Shown: positions 23,887 to 35,739 of the stretch, one piece after another
How positions within the stretch are numbered: the stretch's first letter is position 1
How the letters are laid out: each line of letters starts with the position of its first letter
Source: Bolinopsis microptera
Lineage: Eukaryota > Ctenophora > Tentaculata > Lobata > Bolinopsidae
Reading direction: 5' to 3'
Assembly (NCBI RefSeq): GCF_026151205.1
Contig: NC_087074.1
Location: forward strand, 12,629,182-12,693,181
DNA length: 64,000 nucleotides
The notes under the pieces: model-generated
Databases searched by the model: none
The model's input: only the letters and a program-made list of their open reading frames with translations
Told to the model about the DNA's origin: nothing
Program-made: the position numbers and the translations under genes

Positions 23887-26081
23887 ATATGAGCGCGATG
23901 CAAGCACTTTATTTCATACTGATTAGCATACGTTAACACTACAGTCTATTTCACCATACCTTGAAAATACGAAAAGTATCAAAATTTAGGCAAAACGAAC
24001 GGTAAGTATTCTGGGAGGATTTCATTAATTCCCATCTAATAATATCGAAAAGTGCAGTGTTACTTTAAAATCTAAACATGACAATATGACTAACAGCCCA
24101 GATCAAGAGGTCAACTTAATCTATCACCATTTACCCCGTACAACATACGCAATATAAAAGTATACAGCTGAAACGGTGCACAAATCAGCTAAACTGAGAT
24201 AATTCCCAAGCGTGGTCCCGTTTATATCAATTTTATCTCTGGTTCTTATCAGTAATCTGAGCAGTGATACTATTTTGTATGAGCTCAGTTTGGCCATTCC
24301 AGGTATGCACGTAATTAGGTTGGCTTATCAAACCTGCTAATTGCGTACTATCAGTAAGCTCTCGTTGATGTTCGGGTAACATGTTGATGTTTGTTTAGCA
24401 CAGATACCACAACGGTCACTGAATAGTGAATACAGCACACATGAAAATATCACATAAGATAAATCAACAGTTCATAAAAAACCAATCTTTAGAACCGTGA
24501 CACGGTCGGAGGACATGTTTGATGGTATAAAATCAGATTAGTTCGAAATTGGAGGAAACCTAACACTTATCGAGGTTATCAGTTGCAAAGTTCGTAAATT
24601 TGATCATTTCTAGTTCTAAGGCAAAATCAAGGAAACTGTGTTATGGGTATGACGTCACTGTTTTGTTTAATCGTCATTAAATGATTACCAAAGAACAAAC
24701 TTATGATATAATATATTGTGTGATCATGACATTCACAACAATTAAGTGTGCTAACTACCAAATAACCCAACTTAACTATCATGGAAATGATACATCCTGT
24801 TAATCACTCGAATTTAGCTTCCTTCATGAGTCATGACAGAGCTTCCATTTATACCGCCACAATTGTTGCGTATTGGTATCCCTAACTCCCACTTTCCACT
24901 TACCAGATGTATTAATGTGTGAGGTGTTTGTTATTCTCAGGAACTTCTGACATGAGGCCATGTTACTAGTTTATATTTGACTGCCACTGCACTCACCTAT
25001 GTACCGACGAATATTTGTTAGCATTAGAGGCTAGATTGGGGACATTGGTGCTATTGGTTAATAACGTTTTAGCTCACATACACATGTGGTATTAACTTAT
25101 TATGCTGGACATTATCTCCGCTACAATTCACACAAAAACACTTATTAAACTGAACACTCGGTACACAGGTTGCTAACAACAGCTGTTCTATTGTTACACA
25201 GTTAGTATAAAGTAGATCTATAGTTGGTGTAGTATATTATCTTGTTCGTTGTGTTTTATTATACCGGGTGTCCCAGGTGACTTTCGTTAATAACTTTCAT
25301 TTATCCTAACGACTTGGAAGTTTTCAAGTCATGTGGTATGATGCTTCAGAATCTGTGTTTAATCTCCTCCAGGAAGCTGTTTCGTTGCCAGAATGGGCAC
25401 TGATTAGCTTTATTATTTCAGTGCTTATTGAGTTTCTGCTGCGCACGTTTCGATGTTGAAATTCTGTGCATTGTGCTGAGAATCTGAAACTGAATCCATT
25501 CTCAAAATTACAAAGCCCTTAATCATTTAGGAGCTGCGTGACGATCATGTGATCCATCCTGTTAGTGCAACAGTTGCAGTATCTAGCCAGCTCGGCTGAT
25601 GATACCATTGACTGATAAGGTGCCACGTCAGCAGCTCTGTTAGAGCAACAACAACATGACACACCGAATAAATAGCTCATTGCACGACTCCTGTGACGTA
25701 TCTTACACGGTGTGAATTGTAAGCTAGGAGAATGAATATATTAATGACCTCTACCAGCAAAAGGTTTCTGCACGCAATAATCACTGAACAGCCCAGGCGA
25801 TAACGTTAATTGTTACCAAATTATTAGATAATTAAGTACTAAATACAACTAAAGTTGTATTAAAGAGTTAAAGATAAGGTCCTACATCAATATTATGAAA
25901 TGATAGCCGTACTTATCGCCCAGTATAACCCTCCTGTAGTATGGTGGCTACAGTAAATGATACAACTTATATAAAGTGTTTACCCCTTCAAATTAATTGA
26001 AGCCCATGAAGTGTGGCTATAGTTTGATAGTGCCTGCTAAGTATAGGTTACAGTGGTCTCAAGCTGAGGTAGTCTGAGCTG
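23887..26081. other. Intergenic between the ENT genes
   Basis: No exon was recognised. Near 25265 a single mariner-like terminus (CCGGGTGTCCCAGGTGAC) occurs with no partner found. About 24240-24345 resembles 31020-31145 (shared 'aatctgagcagtga' and 'ttggcttatc...cctgctaatt'), a dispersed old repeat. The rest is unique AT-rich sequence. Confidence 0.45.
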
Positions 26082-26144
26082 CTATCTAGTGCTTCTGTCT
26101 CAGTTTATAATACACTTCCTGACCTTGTCAGTCGTCTGTTGGTG
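26082..26144. repeat. 63-bp dispersed duplicate
   Basis: The 63 bp starting CTATCTAGTGCTTCTGTCTC recur without a visible mismatch at 45414-45476, about 150 bp before the GSKIP start codon. Downstream both sites have a 'gtttctagtttgtgag'-like word. Such identity over 19 kb suggests a recent insertion or copied 5' leader; no element ends were identified. Confidence 0.75.
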
Positions 26145-26439
26145 TTCAGAGTTTCTAGTTTCTCACAAACTAGAAACTCAGAGTTTCTAGTTTGTGAGTT
26201 TTTTCTGATTATTGATTGCCTCAAGAAGTGATTGTTACCTGTACCTGTACCTGTGATTGTTACCTTACTGGCTCAGGAACTGGAAGTTAATGAAGCGGGT
26301 CTGAAGTTCATGCTGATTGATGTATTGTATGTTAAATATAGGGAGGGGAAAGGGCATTTTGAAGAGTGCCTCCCAGCAAATCTCAACGCTGGCAAGCGAT
26401 ATGTATCTATGTATTATGTAATCCCCTCCGATCCGTAAT

Positions 26440-27190
26440 CAGTTTTATAGCTGTTGTGGCAAAAAAAACCATGTTGGTCCGATAGCTCCCCTTCATTGCA
26501 TGAGTATGCCCTTGGTTTTTTACATTGGTTTTTGATATGTTCCTTCCACGTGAGTTTGCTATCAAGTGTCACTCCTAGAAACTTAGTCGAACTTTTATCT
26601 ATTATTTATAAATATATCTATTTCTATTCTGTTCACTGTCAGAGGATCTGAGAATTCCCATTTCCTCCTCAAAGTGTGAACATTACGAAATGTGATTGTA
26701 GTGTGCTCATCTTCAACCCGTTATCGGTGCACCAGCCTATGATGGCTCCAAGACTTTTCTGCGTCATCTCTATGAGATGATCAGCACCAAAGCCCTTGTT
26801 GCCACCTGTGCTGTGGCCAGTCTCTCTAATTTGGCTAAGAGAGCAGTGTCGTCCGCGAACCCTTGCAGATCGCATGGGATCTTGTCTCTGGAGTACGACT
26901 GTCAACCACCAGATTCCATAGAAATGGAGACAAGATTCTACCTTACGGGCATCCTTTTCTTATAATAATGGATTTCTTGCATTCCTTTAGTTCCACATTA
27001 GTGGTTTTATTACGGAAAATAGACATGATCCAGTTGTTGATTGAGGAGGACTCAAATTTCTGGTTTAGGGCTTTCTCTATAGAATTGAATGCTATATTGT
27101 ATATTGTCGAATCCTTATTGGATCATCACCCATCAGAGTTTTACTTGCAGAATCGAAATTCAATAAAGGACAAAATAGAAGACGTCATCA
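26440..27190 (-). pseudogene. Decayed LINE reverse-transcriptase fragment
   Basis: On the minus strand, scattered frames give recognisable non-LTR RT pieces: a GCP(Q)GR(I)LSPFLWNLV-like motif, FADDTALL (the catalytic YADD box), NGLKMS, and KFLGVTLDSKLTWKEHI. The reading frame is broken several times and both ends are missing. The style (GCPQG..LSPLLWNLVVD; FLGVxLDxKLTWKEHI) fits LINEs of the I/R1/Jockey group, possibly the source family of the RNase H fragment at 55381-56412. It lies between the duplicated ENT genes. Confidence 0.7.
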
Positions 27191-27504
27191 TAAATCTCAT
27201 AAGAAAAATCGTATATTAAATTACAAATAAACTCTCCAGATATTGAATAATATGTGACGTCCAAAGTGTCTATTTATTTGACGTAAAGACACGCGCATGC
27301 TCGATGTGAAATAAATTTCTGCTTGCAATATATTGCAATAATTATACTTTATTATAATTATATGTCATTTTAGTCTATAATATCGATTGTCAAAGTCTTT
27401 ATTGATTCATAACATTATGGGGACGGCCAGTTTGCGTCACGAATTTCTTTGTTCTACTGTGTCGGTTATGATTCGTCTCCACTGTCCACTGTTTTACATC
27501 AGGG

Positions 27505-28740
27505 TTAATTCTTCAAAATATAGAGGAAGGGAAAGACAAGAATACTGCCAATAACAAGTCCCAGAGTGCCGGAGAATGCCCTATACGTTCCCGCCAGGGA
27601 TTGAGCACTTTTAGTCTCCACCTCTTGGGGACCATACACTGCTGAGAGTGAGAGAAGATGTCCGTTAGTCCAGGACATGAGGAGGTTGAAAATAGCGGGC
27701 CACAAGTCCGACTTGAACCAGACTGTGAGAGAGCGAGGTTGAAGGTTACACATGTAGAGAAGTGGGATAAAGACGATACGGCAGACGGAGATGGGGAGGA
27801 TAAGGCGCTTGGTGGGGTAGGGAAGGAGACTTGAGGTTACTCTGCCTAGGACGTCTCCTATGTTGAATATCAGGAAGATCATGACTGGGGAGAAGTAGGT
27901 GGTTGTCCAGCGACTTGTTGTGTCGGTACTGGTGGATCTCAATGCAGAGAGGGCAGCAGGGAAACAAGCTAGAGTTATCGACAGCGTTATCAAGGATGAG
28001 ATGCAGAACTTCCAGATATTCATGAAGACTTGACATGCAGATAAGTCAGCACCGGCTCCTGCTTGGTCCTCTATCTTCTCTTCTTTTCGCATCGTGTTGT
28101 ACCTCACATAACTCATCCTGCTGAAGAGAAGGTATGCAACTAAAGACAGTGCGAGGGATATGGCAGCGATGAGAAAGTAGTAGAACCCTGCTTGTACTGG
28201 ATCAGCACCTGGTATTGAGAGAGTGATGATGCTGAGGAGTGTTGCAAACAGTCCGGCAGCACCCTGACCCAAGAAGAAGCCTTGCACTGCTGTTGGTGTT
28301 AACATGGACGCAACTGCCATCATCCCGGAGATGTAAGCTGCTGACACAGCACACGCTACACAGAAGATAACGTTAGAGATGTAAAAGAAGGACATGGGCC
28401 ACGTGACAGTGATCTGTTTGGACATCACAGTCATCACCACAAATATGATCAGAGCTACAATGTTACATGTGATCAGCACAGGCTTTATCGGCACGTATTT
28501 CAGAAGTACTATTGAAGAAAGACTGAATACCACATTAGATCCGATACCACCTATCTGAAAGTAACTGGGGAACCCTGTCTCAATTTGGGTGCTGTTAGTC
28601 TCAGAGAACTTGGCAGCAAAATAACCAGTAGCTGTGATGACCATGTTCCAAGGGAGCAGAGAGGAGAGTCCGAATAGAACCATGAAGAAGTAGACCGTCC
28701 ATTTTGTTCGTGGGTTAATGTAGAGTTGTATCTCTGTCAT
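27505..28740 (-). CDS. Equilibrative nucleoside transporter (SLC29 family), copy 2
   Basis: A single coding exon of 411 aa, intact, with the same acceptor one base before ATG and the same ENT motifs (LPWN, LGQGAAGLFA, IGDVLGR, WTNGHLLSL) as copy 1. The N-terminus differs: MTEIQLY replaces MSETESLLGKNVEQY. The duplication also covers about 330 bp of 3' flank (from about 27194; compare 20700) and some 5' flank. An internal stretch of about 390 bp (28113-28502) appears identical to 21641-22029, while the rest differs by scattered bases, which suggests gene conversion or uneven constraint. Both copies look functional. Confidence 0.92.
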   Translation of the reverse strand: MTEIQLYINPRTKWTVYFFMVLFGLSSLLPWNMVITATGYFAAKFSETNSTQIETGFPSYFQIGGIGSNVVFSLSSIVLLKYVPIKPVLITCNIVALIIFVVMTVMSKQITVTWPMSFFYISNVIFCVACAVSAAYISGMMAVASMLTPTAVQGFFLGQGAAGLFATLLSIITLSIPGADPVQAGFYYFLIAAISLALSLVAYLLFSRMSYVRYNTMRKEEKIEDQAGAGADLSACQVFMNIWKFCISSLITLSITLACFPAALSALRSTSTDTTSRWTTTYFSPVMIFLIFNIGDVLGRVTSSLLPYPTKRLILPISVCRIVFIPLLYMCNLQPRSLTVWFKSDLWPAIFNLLMSWTNGHLLSLSAVYGPQEVETKSAQSLAGTYRAFSGTLGLVIGSILVFPFLYILKN

Positions 28741-28789
28741 CCTGAATGTATGGGTAGTTAAATGAGTTTCTCTTAAAATGTGAACTTAC

Positions 28790-31159
28790 GATATCCTACC
28801 TGTGCTGTGGTAGGAATGAGGTATTTCTATCCCGCTTATAATATGATTAACCAACAACACAAGGAAAGTGGTTAAGGGGGCAGGGGGGGGGTCTTTATGA
28901 AATTTCTCTCGAAATTGATTTTATAGTTGTTTCTGATAGGGGGGAGTGATATCTACTAGTTTTTTTTGGTCCCATGGAAAAATTTTGTTCCTAGCCGAAA
29001 TTATCGCCGGTCAAAGATCAGCGCTCATGTGTAATTGTATTGCGCGAGCTTTAATACTCGAATTCCTAAAAATCATAACTTTTTTCACTAGACTTTGAAA
29101 AACCGAGAAAATATTTTCGGCTTATAATGAACAGGGCCATTATAAAATTATAAGGTCCAAGTCATTCTCGATATGTACCTCCCGTTTCCGAGCTCGTGTT
29201 GCAAAGGGGAGGCCTGCCTTCCGAGATTGCATTACCAGGGGAAGCCTCGAGGGGTGCTATCGAAAAACCGAACAAATATTTTCGGCTAATAATGATTAGG
29301 GTAGCATGAAACGTGGAGAAAAGTGGTTTTCAGAAAAACTGAAAAAATGTGTACTTAGAAAATTTTTGGTCCAAGTCATTCTCGATGAGTGGGTGCGGAG
29401 TGCGGACTTTGAAAAACCAAAAAAATATTTTCGGCTAATAATGAACAGGGTAGCATGAAATGTGGAGAAAATTGGTTTTCAGAAAAAATATTTGACAATT
29501 TTGTCCCTAAAGTTTTTGGAAACCTAAATAAGAAAGTTGGCCCATTGCCCAGATTTTATGGGGGGGGGGGGGGGGGGGGGGGGGGTGATGGCCCCCCCCC
29601 CCTTCCTACACCCCTGTCAAAACCAATTAAAAAACTGCTTGATCAGATACGACAGTTGCGCCCAATCGATATATTGAAATCCCTCCAATCATAATAAAAG
29701 TAAACTTTATTCAATAAAAAATCGTACGATCATAACGATGGACGCAAAGCTACGAAGAATTAAGAGTTACCTATCTTTACCCTAGCACAAACTCACAAAG
29801 TTAGTTATCGAGGATAATATGCGATTGTTCAGGTATTATATATGCATTCTTCAGAGCGGACTGTAATACAGGGAATACAGCATTCGTCCGAACTTCATTT
29901 TTAGATTTTGCACATTTATTTATAATGTAATTTTACTCCCTCCAAACGTCCAAACCGAATGTTAATTCCTACATCATGGGTAGTGGGTGTCTTCCACGAA
30001 CAGTTTATGGTGTATTAAAAATGACTTAAGTACAAATTTATGTACACCTCTTCGTTTGTCATCCACGAACTGAGTCGTAAGTACGAATTTTTACATCTGA
30101 ATCTGACATGGCGAATCAGATCACGTCACTCATGATTGGGAACCTGTTAATGGCCTGTTAAGGTGTGGGAAACGGGCGCAACTGTCGGTAGGCCTTTAGA
30201 ATACACTTGTCCTAAAAAACGGGAGCATTACGTTGAATCAGGTGATTGGGTTGGCACTAGATCCCCACCATGGGAATCGTGCAGAAAGCTTTGAAAAATT
30301 TTGATTGAGAATAATTTTCGGTTTAAAAAATTGATAATTTTTTCCCCAAATATTTTTAGAAACTTAAATAAAAAAGTTGGCCCTTTTTGGCCCCTTGCCC
30401 CCCCCCCGCTTCCTACAAGTTACAACCCTGAGGGGAAGCCTCGAGTCCAAAATTGTGTATCACCCCCCCCCCCCCCCCCCCCCCTGAATCGGGAACTACT
30501 GTGTCGCTTAATTGGAAATAACCAGCGATTAAGTGCGCCTGCATGCTAAAAAGGTAAAATTGTGCCCTGAATCGGGAACTATTGTGCTTTGATACTCAAA
30601 CCTGCATGACGAAAAGGGACAAAAAGAAACAACTATGTCTCGCACGTGCAATCGCGCTCAAGGAGAGCGATTGCACGTGTGGTAGGATATGCCAATTGCA
30701 TATCATTTGTACTGCTAGGCCTAAACTGTAAACATCATCGGCCTGGTCGTATAAGCTTACACTTATTGTTTAATTACAAACTATGGCATATAAGGATTAA
30801 TATCATAATTGATAATGACAAAAGCCCAATAATAAGGATTGATTTAAATTTTCCGGCAAGATCCGGCAAGTTCCGGCAACCTTATATTTGCCCTTCCTAA
30901 CAACCGGTCGCGGTTCCGGTCCGGCAAAATCCGGCTAACCGGATAATAGATCGATATCCGGCAAAATCCGGTCCGGCAGCCAAAAGCCCATTCCGGTCGG
31001 TTCCTAAATCATACTAATTAAGTAAGGAACCAATTTATTCTGGTTCCTCAAATCAGCAATCTGAGCAGTGACATCAATTTTTAAGAACAGTGGGACCACG
31101 TCAGGTATAATTTACGTAATTAAGTTGGCTTATCGACCCTGCTAATTGTGGTGGGGGGG
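28790..31159. other. Intergenic, repeat-rich
   Basis: Holds the roughly 150-bp tandem repeat noted separately, a G run at 29561-29585 followed by C runs, a C run at about 30463-30484, and a cluster of CCGGCAA/CCGGTCCGG words at about 30850-30990. A 'tttccccaaatatttttagaaacttaaataaaaaagttggccc' type word at about 30340 repeats one at 29500. No gene was recognised. Confidence 0.5.
29085..29500. repeat. About 150-bp tandem repeat, three units
   Basis: The words GAAAAACCGA and AATATTTTCGGCT(A/T)ATAATGA recur at about 29095, 29265 and 29410. Each is followed by similar sequence (AGGGTAGCATGAAA, TGGTTTTCAGAAAAA, GTCCAAGTCATTCTCGAT). The units are clearly diverged, so the array is old. Confidence 0.75.
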
Positions 31160-31640
31160 GGCAATCCCATGCCCATTTATTCCTCAAATTTCCGTCAAAT
31201 GGGCATGGTATTTGCTGTTTTAAGCCGTAAAAACAGCTAAAAGTTGAGTTGCGATGAAAATAAACTTCACCATCGTGTTTGCCGTCCTCTTATTAGCAAG
31301 TACAACTACATTGAAACTAAATAGAGTTTGGTATCAGAAATATCTAATTTTTGATTTTGACCGGAAAATGATGCCATTTTGCCAATTTATTTCTCAAATT
31401 TCCGTCAAATGGTCATGGTATTTGCTGTTTTAAGCCGTAAAAACAGCTAAAACTTGAGTTGCGATGAAAATAAACTTCACCATCGTGTTTGCCGTCCTCT
31501 TATTAGCAAGTTCAACTACATTGAAACTAAATAGAGTTTGGTATCAGAAATATCTAATTTTCGATTTTGACCGGAAAATGATGCCATTTTGCCCATTTAT
31601 TCCTCAAATTTCGGTCAAATGGGATGGGGTTCGATGGGGT
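31160..31640. repeat. 210-bp tandem duplication carrying a signal-peptide-like ORF
   Basis: Two almost identical 210-bp units, plus a third partial one, each with TCCGTCAAATGG, GCTGTTTTAAGCCGTAAAAA and an ATG (31254 and 31464). The ATG opens MKINFTIVFAVLLLAS, a good secretion signal in form. The downstream peptide (LNRVWYQKYLIFDFDRKMMP) runs to a stop in unit 1; in unit 2 it runs into a C run. The period is a multiple of three. It could be a duplicated first exon of a small secreted protein or a chance ORF in a repeat. No donor site was confirmed. Confidence 0.5.
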
Positions 31641-32528
31641 CCCCCCCCCCCCCCCCCCGGAAATGGAATAATTTTAATCAGGGAAAATCAAGGAAAATAT
31701 GTATAACGTTACAGTCATTCACCTGATCATCGACGAAAGTCCTCTGACAGTCATGCAGCAGCCCTGCAGTAGACCTGCTGCAGACAATTATCTCCGATAA
31801 TTCGTTTACAATTTATAATTCAGTGAAATTCTTTAGAATATTAGTGGTTTTTTGCGTTTTTGCTTGGCCACATTAAAATCTACAATAACAATATCTGAAG
31901 CCCTTCGAAATAGTGTATTAGAACTGAGAAATGACTATTTTAAAGTGAATTTCTCTTACAATCCACAAGTAAAACACAGCCAGATGGCACCATTTATCGT
32001 AGTTATCACAAATTATGATATGTCTTTTGCAAAGTACAGGCAACCATGTCCTGGTAAAAGCTTTTTGTGGAGTGTGGATACAACATAAACTTTCGCACAG
32101 TCTTAACTTACTCATCGGTAAATTAATTAGATTTCATGACGATCATTGTATATTGGGGCTTGCATTTTGTATATTTAGCCTTTCCCTACCAGTATAAATT
32201 GTTCTGATAAAATTTATTGTAATAATTCTGTGAAATGGTGGGAAAACGTAAATAACATCCCATTCTCGCTGTAGTCTATTATATGACTCGATTATTTTAT
32301 CTAGGTATGGATGGTCATTGGTAATTTGATATTTTACGATTCTGACTTCTGAGTCATTCTTCAAATATCGTATGTTTTGTTGTTATTTTGTTATTTGTTC
32401 TTTCGGCAATACGATTTTTACCAGTTTGTCACAGCTGATTTGGATCTTAGCCAAATTGGAGACTAATTGGAGACACATTTTTGAGTTCACTGGTCCTTTA
32501 AATAACTTGGTACAACATACGTTGATAA
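31641..32528. other. Intergenic, no feature recognised
   Basis: A C run at about 31641-31658, then AT-rich unique sequence up to the target duplication of element B (32529-32536). Short ORFs on both strands overlap each other and show no family resemblance. Confidence 0.4.
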
Positions 32529-32755
32529 TGCCAGGCTAAGGTTTTTTTTTTACATATTTGATAGATTTACAGATCTGGCTTGACAAAAATTTTCAGAAAA
32601 AATCATGTTCGCGGGAAGCAAAAATCCGATGAGTTTTTTAGGGGGGAGGGGTAGGGGGTTGAGGGGGGTTGGGAAGGGTTGTCACATGACGAGAAATTTT
32701 TTGCAAAAATTAAACAATCTTTATTTGTTGAATCTATTATTCACCCCTGTTGCCT

Positions 32756-35043
32756 AAAGTGGTGGGTCTGCACTTGAGAAGAGTGGGTCTGGCCGCTAGA
32801 ATGGTGGGTCTGCAATCTAGAAGTGGGTCTGGCAACCAGAATGGTGGGTCTACAATCTAGAAGTGGGTCTGGCAACCATAATGATGGGTCTGTACCCTTT
32901 AAGAATGGTCTGACAACCAGAGTGGTGGGTGTGCACTTGACAATAGTGGGTCTGGCAGCTAGAATGGTGGGTATGCAATCTAGAAGTGGGTCTGTTAACC
33001 AGAATTGTGGGTATACACCCTTGAAGAGTGGGTCTGACAACCAGAATGGTGGGTCTGCACTTGAGAAGAGTGGTTCTTGCGGCTGGAATGGTGGGTCTGC
33101 AATCTAGAAGTTGGTCTAGCAACCAGAATTGTGGATCTGCATTCGAGAATAATGAGTCTTCACTCTAGAAGAGTGGGTCTGACAACCAGAATGGTGGGTC
33201 TGCACTTGAGAAGAGTGGGTCTGGCGGCTGGAATGGTGGGTCTGCAATCTAGAAGTTGGTCTAGCAACAGAATTGTGGATCTGCATTCGAGAATAATGAG
33301 TCTTCACTCTAGAAGAGTGGGTCCGGTAACCAGAGTGGTGGGTCTGCACTTGAGAAGCGTGGGTCTGGCCACTAAATGGTGAGTCTGCACCCTTTAAGAG
33401 TGGGTCTGACAACCAGAGTGGTGGGTCTGCACTTGAGAAGAGTGGGTCTGGCAGCTGGAATGGTGGGTCTGCAATCTAGAAGTGGGTCCGGCAACCAGAA
33501 TGGTGGGTGTACGTACACCCTTGAAGAGTGGGTCTGACAACCAGAGTGGTGGGTCTGCGCCCTTGAAGAGTGGGTCTGACAACCAGGGGCGGGTGGTGGG
33601 TCTACACTTGAGAAGAGTTGGTCTGGCAGCTAGAATGGTGGGTCTGCGATCTAAAAGTGGGTCTTGCAACCAGAATGGTGGGTTTGCATTCTTGAAGAGT
33701 GGGTCTGACAACCAGAGTGATGGGTCTGCACTTGAGAAGAGTGGGTCTGGCAGCTGGAATCGTGGGTCTGCAATCTAGAAGTGGGTCCGGCAACCAGAAT
33801 GGTGGGTGTACGTACACCCTTGAAGAGTGGGTCTGACAACCAGAGTGGTGGGTCTGCACCCTTGAAGAGTGGGTCTGACAACCAGAGTGGTGGGTCTGCA
33901 CTTGAGAAGAGTGGGTCTGGCAGTTAGAATGGTGGGTCTGCAATCTAGACGTGGGTCTGGCAACATGCATGGTGGGTCTGCACCCTTCAGGCTTAAAGAG
34001 TGGGTCTGACAACCAGAGTGGTAGATCTGCACTTGAGAAGTGTGGGTCTGGCAGCTGGAATGGTGGGTCTGCAATCTAGAAGTTGGTCTGGCAACCAGAA
34101 TGGTGGGTCTGCACCCTTCAGGCTTCAAGAGTGGGTCTGACAACCAGAGTGGTGGGTCTGCACTTGAGAAGAGTGGGTCTGGCAGCTAGAATGTTGGGTC
34201 TGCAATCTATAAGTGGGTCTGGCAACCAGAACGGTGGGTCTGCAATCTGCACTCTTAAAGAGTGGGTCTGACAACCAGAATGGTAGATCTGCACTTGAGA
34301 AGAGTGGGTCTGGCAGCTGGAATGGTGGGTCTGCAATCTAGAAGTTGGTCTGGCAACCAGAATGGTGGGTGTACGTACACCCTTGAAGAGTGGGTCTGAC
34401 AACCATATGGTGGGTCTGGACTTGAGAAGAGTGGGTCTTGCAGCTGGAATGGTGGGTCTGCAATCTAGAAGTTGGTCTGGCAACCAGAATGGTGGGTGTA
34501 CGTACACCCTTGAGGAGTGGGTCTGACAACCAGAGTGGTGGGTCTGGACTTGAGAAGAGTGGGTCTGGCAGCTGGAATGGTGGGTCTGCAATCTAGAAGT
34601 TGGTCTGGCAACCAGAGTGGTGGGTGTACGTACACCCTTGAAGAGTTAGTCTGACAACCCGAGTGGTGGGTCTACACTTGAGAAGAGTTGGTCTGGCGGC
34701 TAGAATGGTAGGTCTGCGATCTAAAAGTGGGTCTTGCAGCCAGAATGGTGGATCTGCACTTGAAAAGAGTGGGTCTGCAGTCTGCACCCTTAAAGAGTGG
34801 GTCTGACAACCAGAGTGGTAGATCTGCACTTGAGAAGAGTGGGTCTGGCAGTTGGAATGGTGGGTCTGCAATCTATAAGTGAGTCTGGCAGCTAGAATTT
34901 AGTGGGTCTGAAATCTAGAAGTGGGTCTTGCAACATGAATGTGGGTCTGCACCCTTGAAGAGTGGGTCTGGCAATCAGAATGGTACGTCTACAGTTACAC
35001 TCTAGAAGAGTGGGTCTGGCAACCAGAATGGTGGATTTTCGCC
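32756..35043. repeat. 'agtgggtctg' satellite array, left part
   Basis: About 2.3 kb of roughly 40-bp units alternating 'gagtgggtctg(g/a)caaccaga(a/g)tgg' with 'tgggtctgca(cttgagaa/atctagaa)'. Higher-order blocks recur, for example with TGTACGTACACCCTTGA at about 33508, 33807, 34367, 34497 and 34627. The array is nearly stop-free in several frames, which explains the many 60-160 aa ORFs on both strands. The word is the reverse complement of 'cagacccact' in element A. Confidence 0.9.
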
Positions 35044-35099
35044 CTAGAAAGGCGGGGTGCAGCACATAACTCCGCCAATTTCCGTCTAACCCCGCACTT

Positions 35100-35213
35100 G
35101 CGGAATTAGGCGGGATTACGCGGAATTACGCGGGATTTGGCGGGATTACGCGGGATTACGCGGGATTACGCGGGATTACGCGGGATTTCGCGGGATTTCG
35201 CGGGATTAGCGGA
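35100..35213. repeat. GCGGGATTAC minisatellite, left arm of element C
   Basis: About eleven copies of a 10-bp unit GCGGGATTAC with variants GCGGAATTAC and GCGGGATTTC/G. The same array recurs, in the same orientation, at the other end of element C. That orientation argues against it being part of the inverted terminal repeat proper. Confidence 0.9.
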
Positions 35214-35739
35214 ATCGGACGAAAGGTAAAATTTTTCTCAAATTTTTGAAAATTTAAAATTTTGGTTGTTTTATTCCAACGACAAAAATCCAAATAATCT
35301 TTGGAGGCTCAAAATTTACGTATAAACATAATACCATTCTTTGCAACAGTGACACAATGCTCTTCGCCTGATCTTGACCCTCGGAAATCACGGAACTGAG
35401 CCGTTATTTTTCAAGCTATCTTCAACAGCAGCTACCCAGAGGGTTTTGTGATGATTCACCGACGTTGCTTTTAGTTCAGTAACCAAGAAAAGCGTTGTTA
35501 CCAAGTTATCAGATCATAAAGACTTGTAACCGTTCTTTAAATCTAATTGCCCTGCGATCTACTTCAAGCTCTCACTTGGGTACTATGTTATTAAAAAGTT
35601 CAAAGATTCAAAGCGTCAGTTGTGTTATTAAAAGCGTTAGATACGTTATTTCAAACTGTAATGCTAGAACGACTGTAGTTCATACCGTTCAATAATTCAT
35701 CTTATGCTATGTAAATTTGCTTCATGCAGGCTATGTTAG

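Noticed and set aside
25265-25290. Mariner-like terminus CCGGGTGTCCCAGGTGAC as a full MITE
   Set aside because: No inverted partner was found within the next kilobase, so only a solo end can be claimed.
32741-34871. Many 60-160 aa ORFs on both strands in the 'agtgggtct' arrays
   Set aside because: Repeat-derived; frames on both strands are open because the unit lacks stops. No conserved domain.
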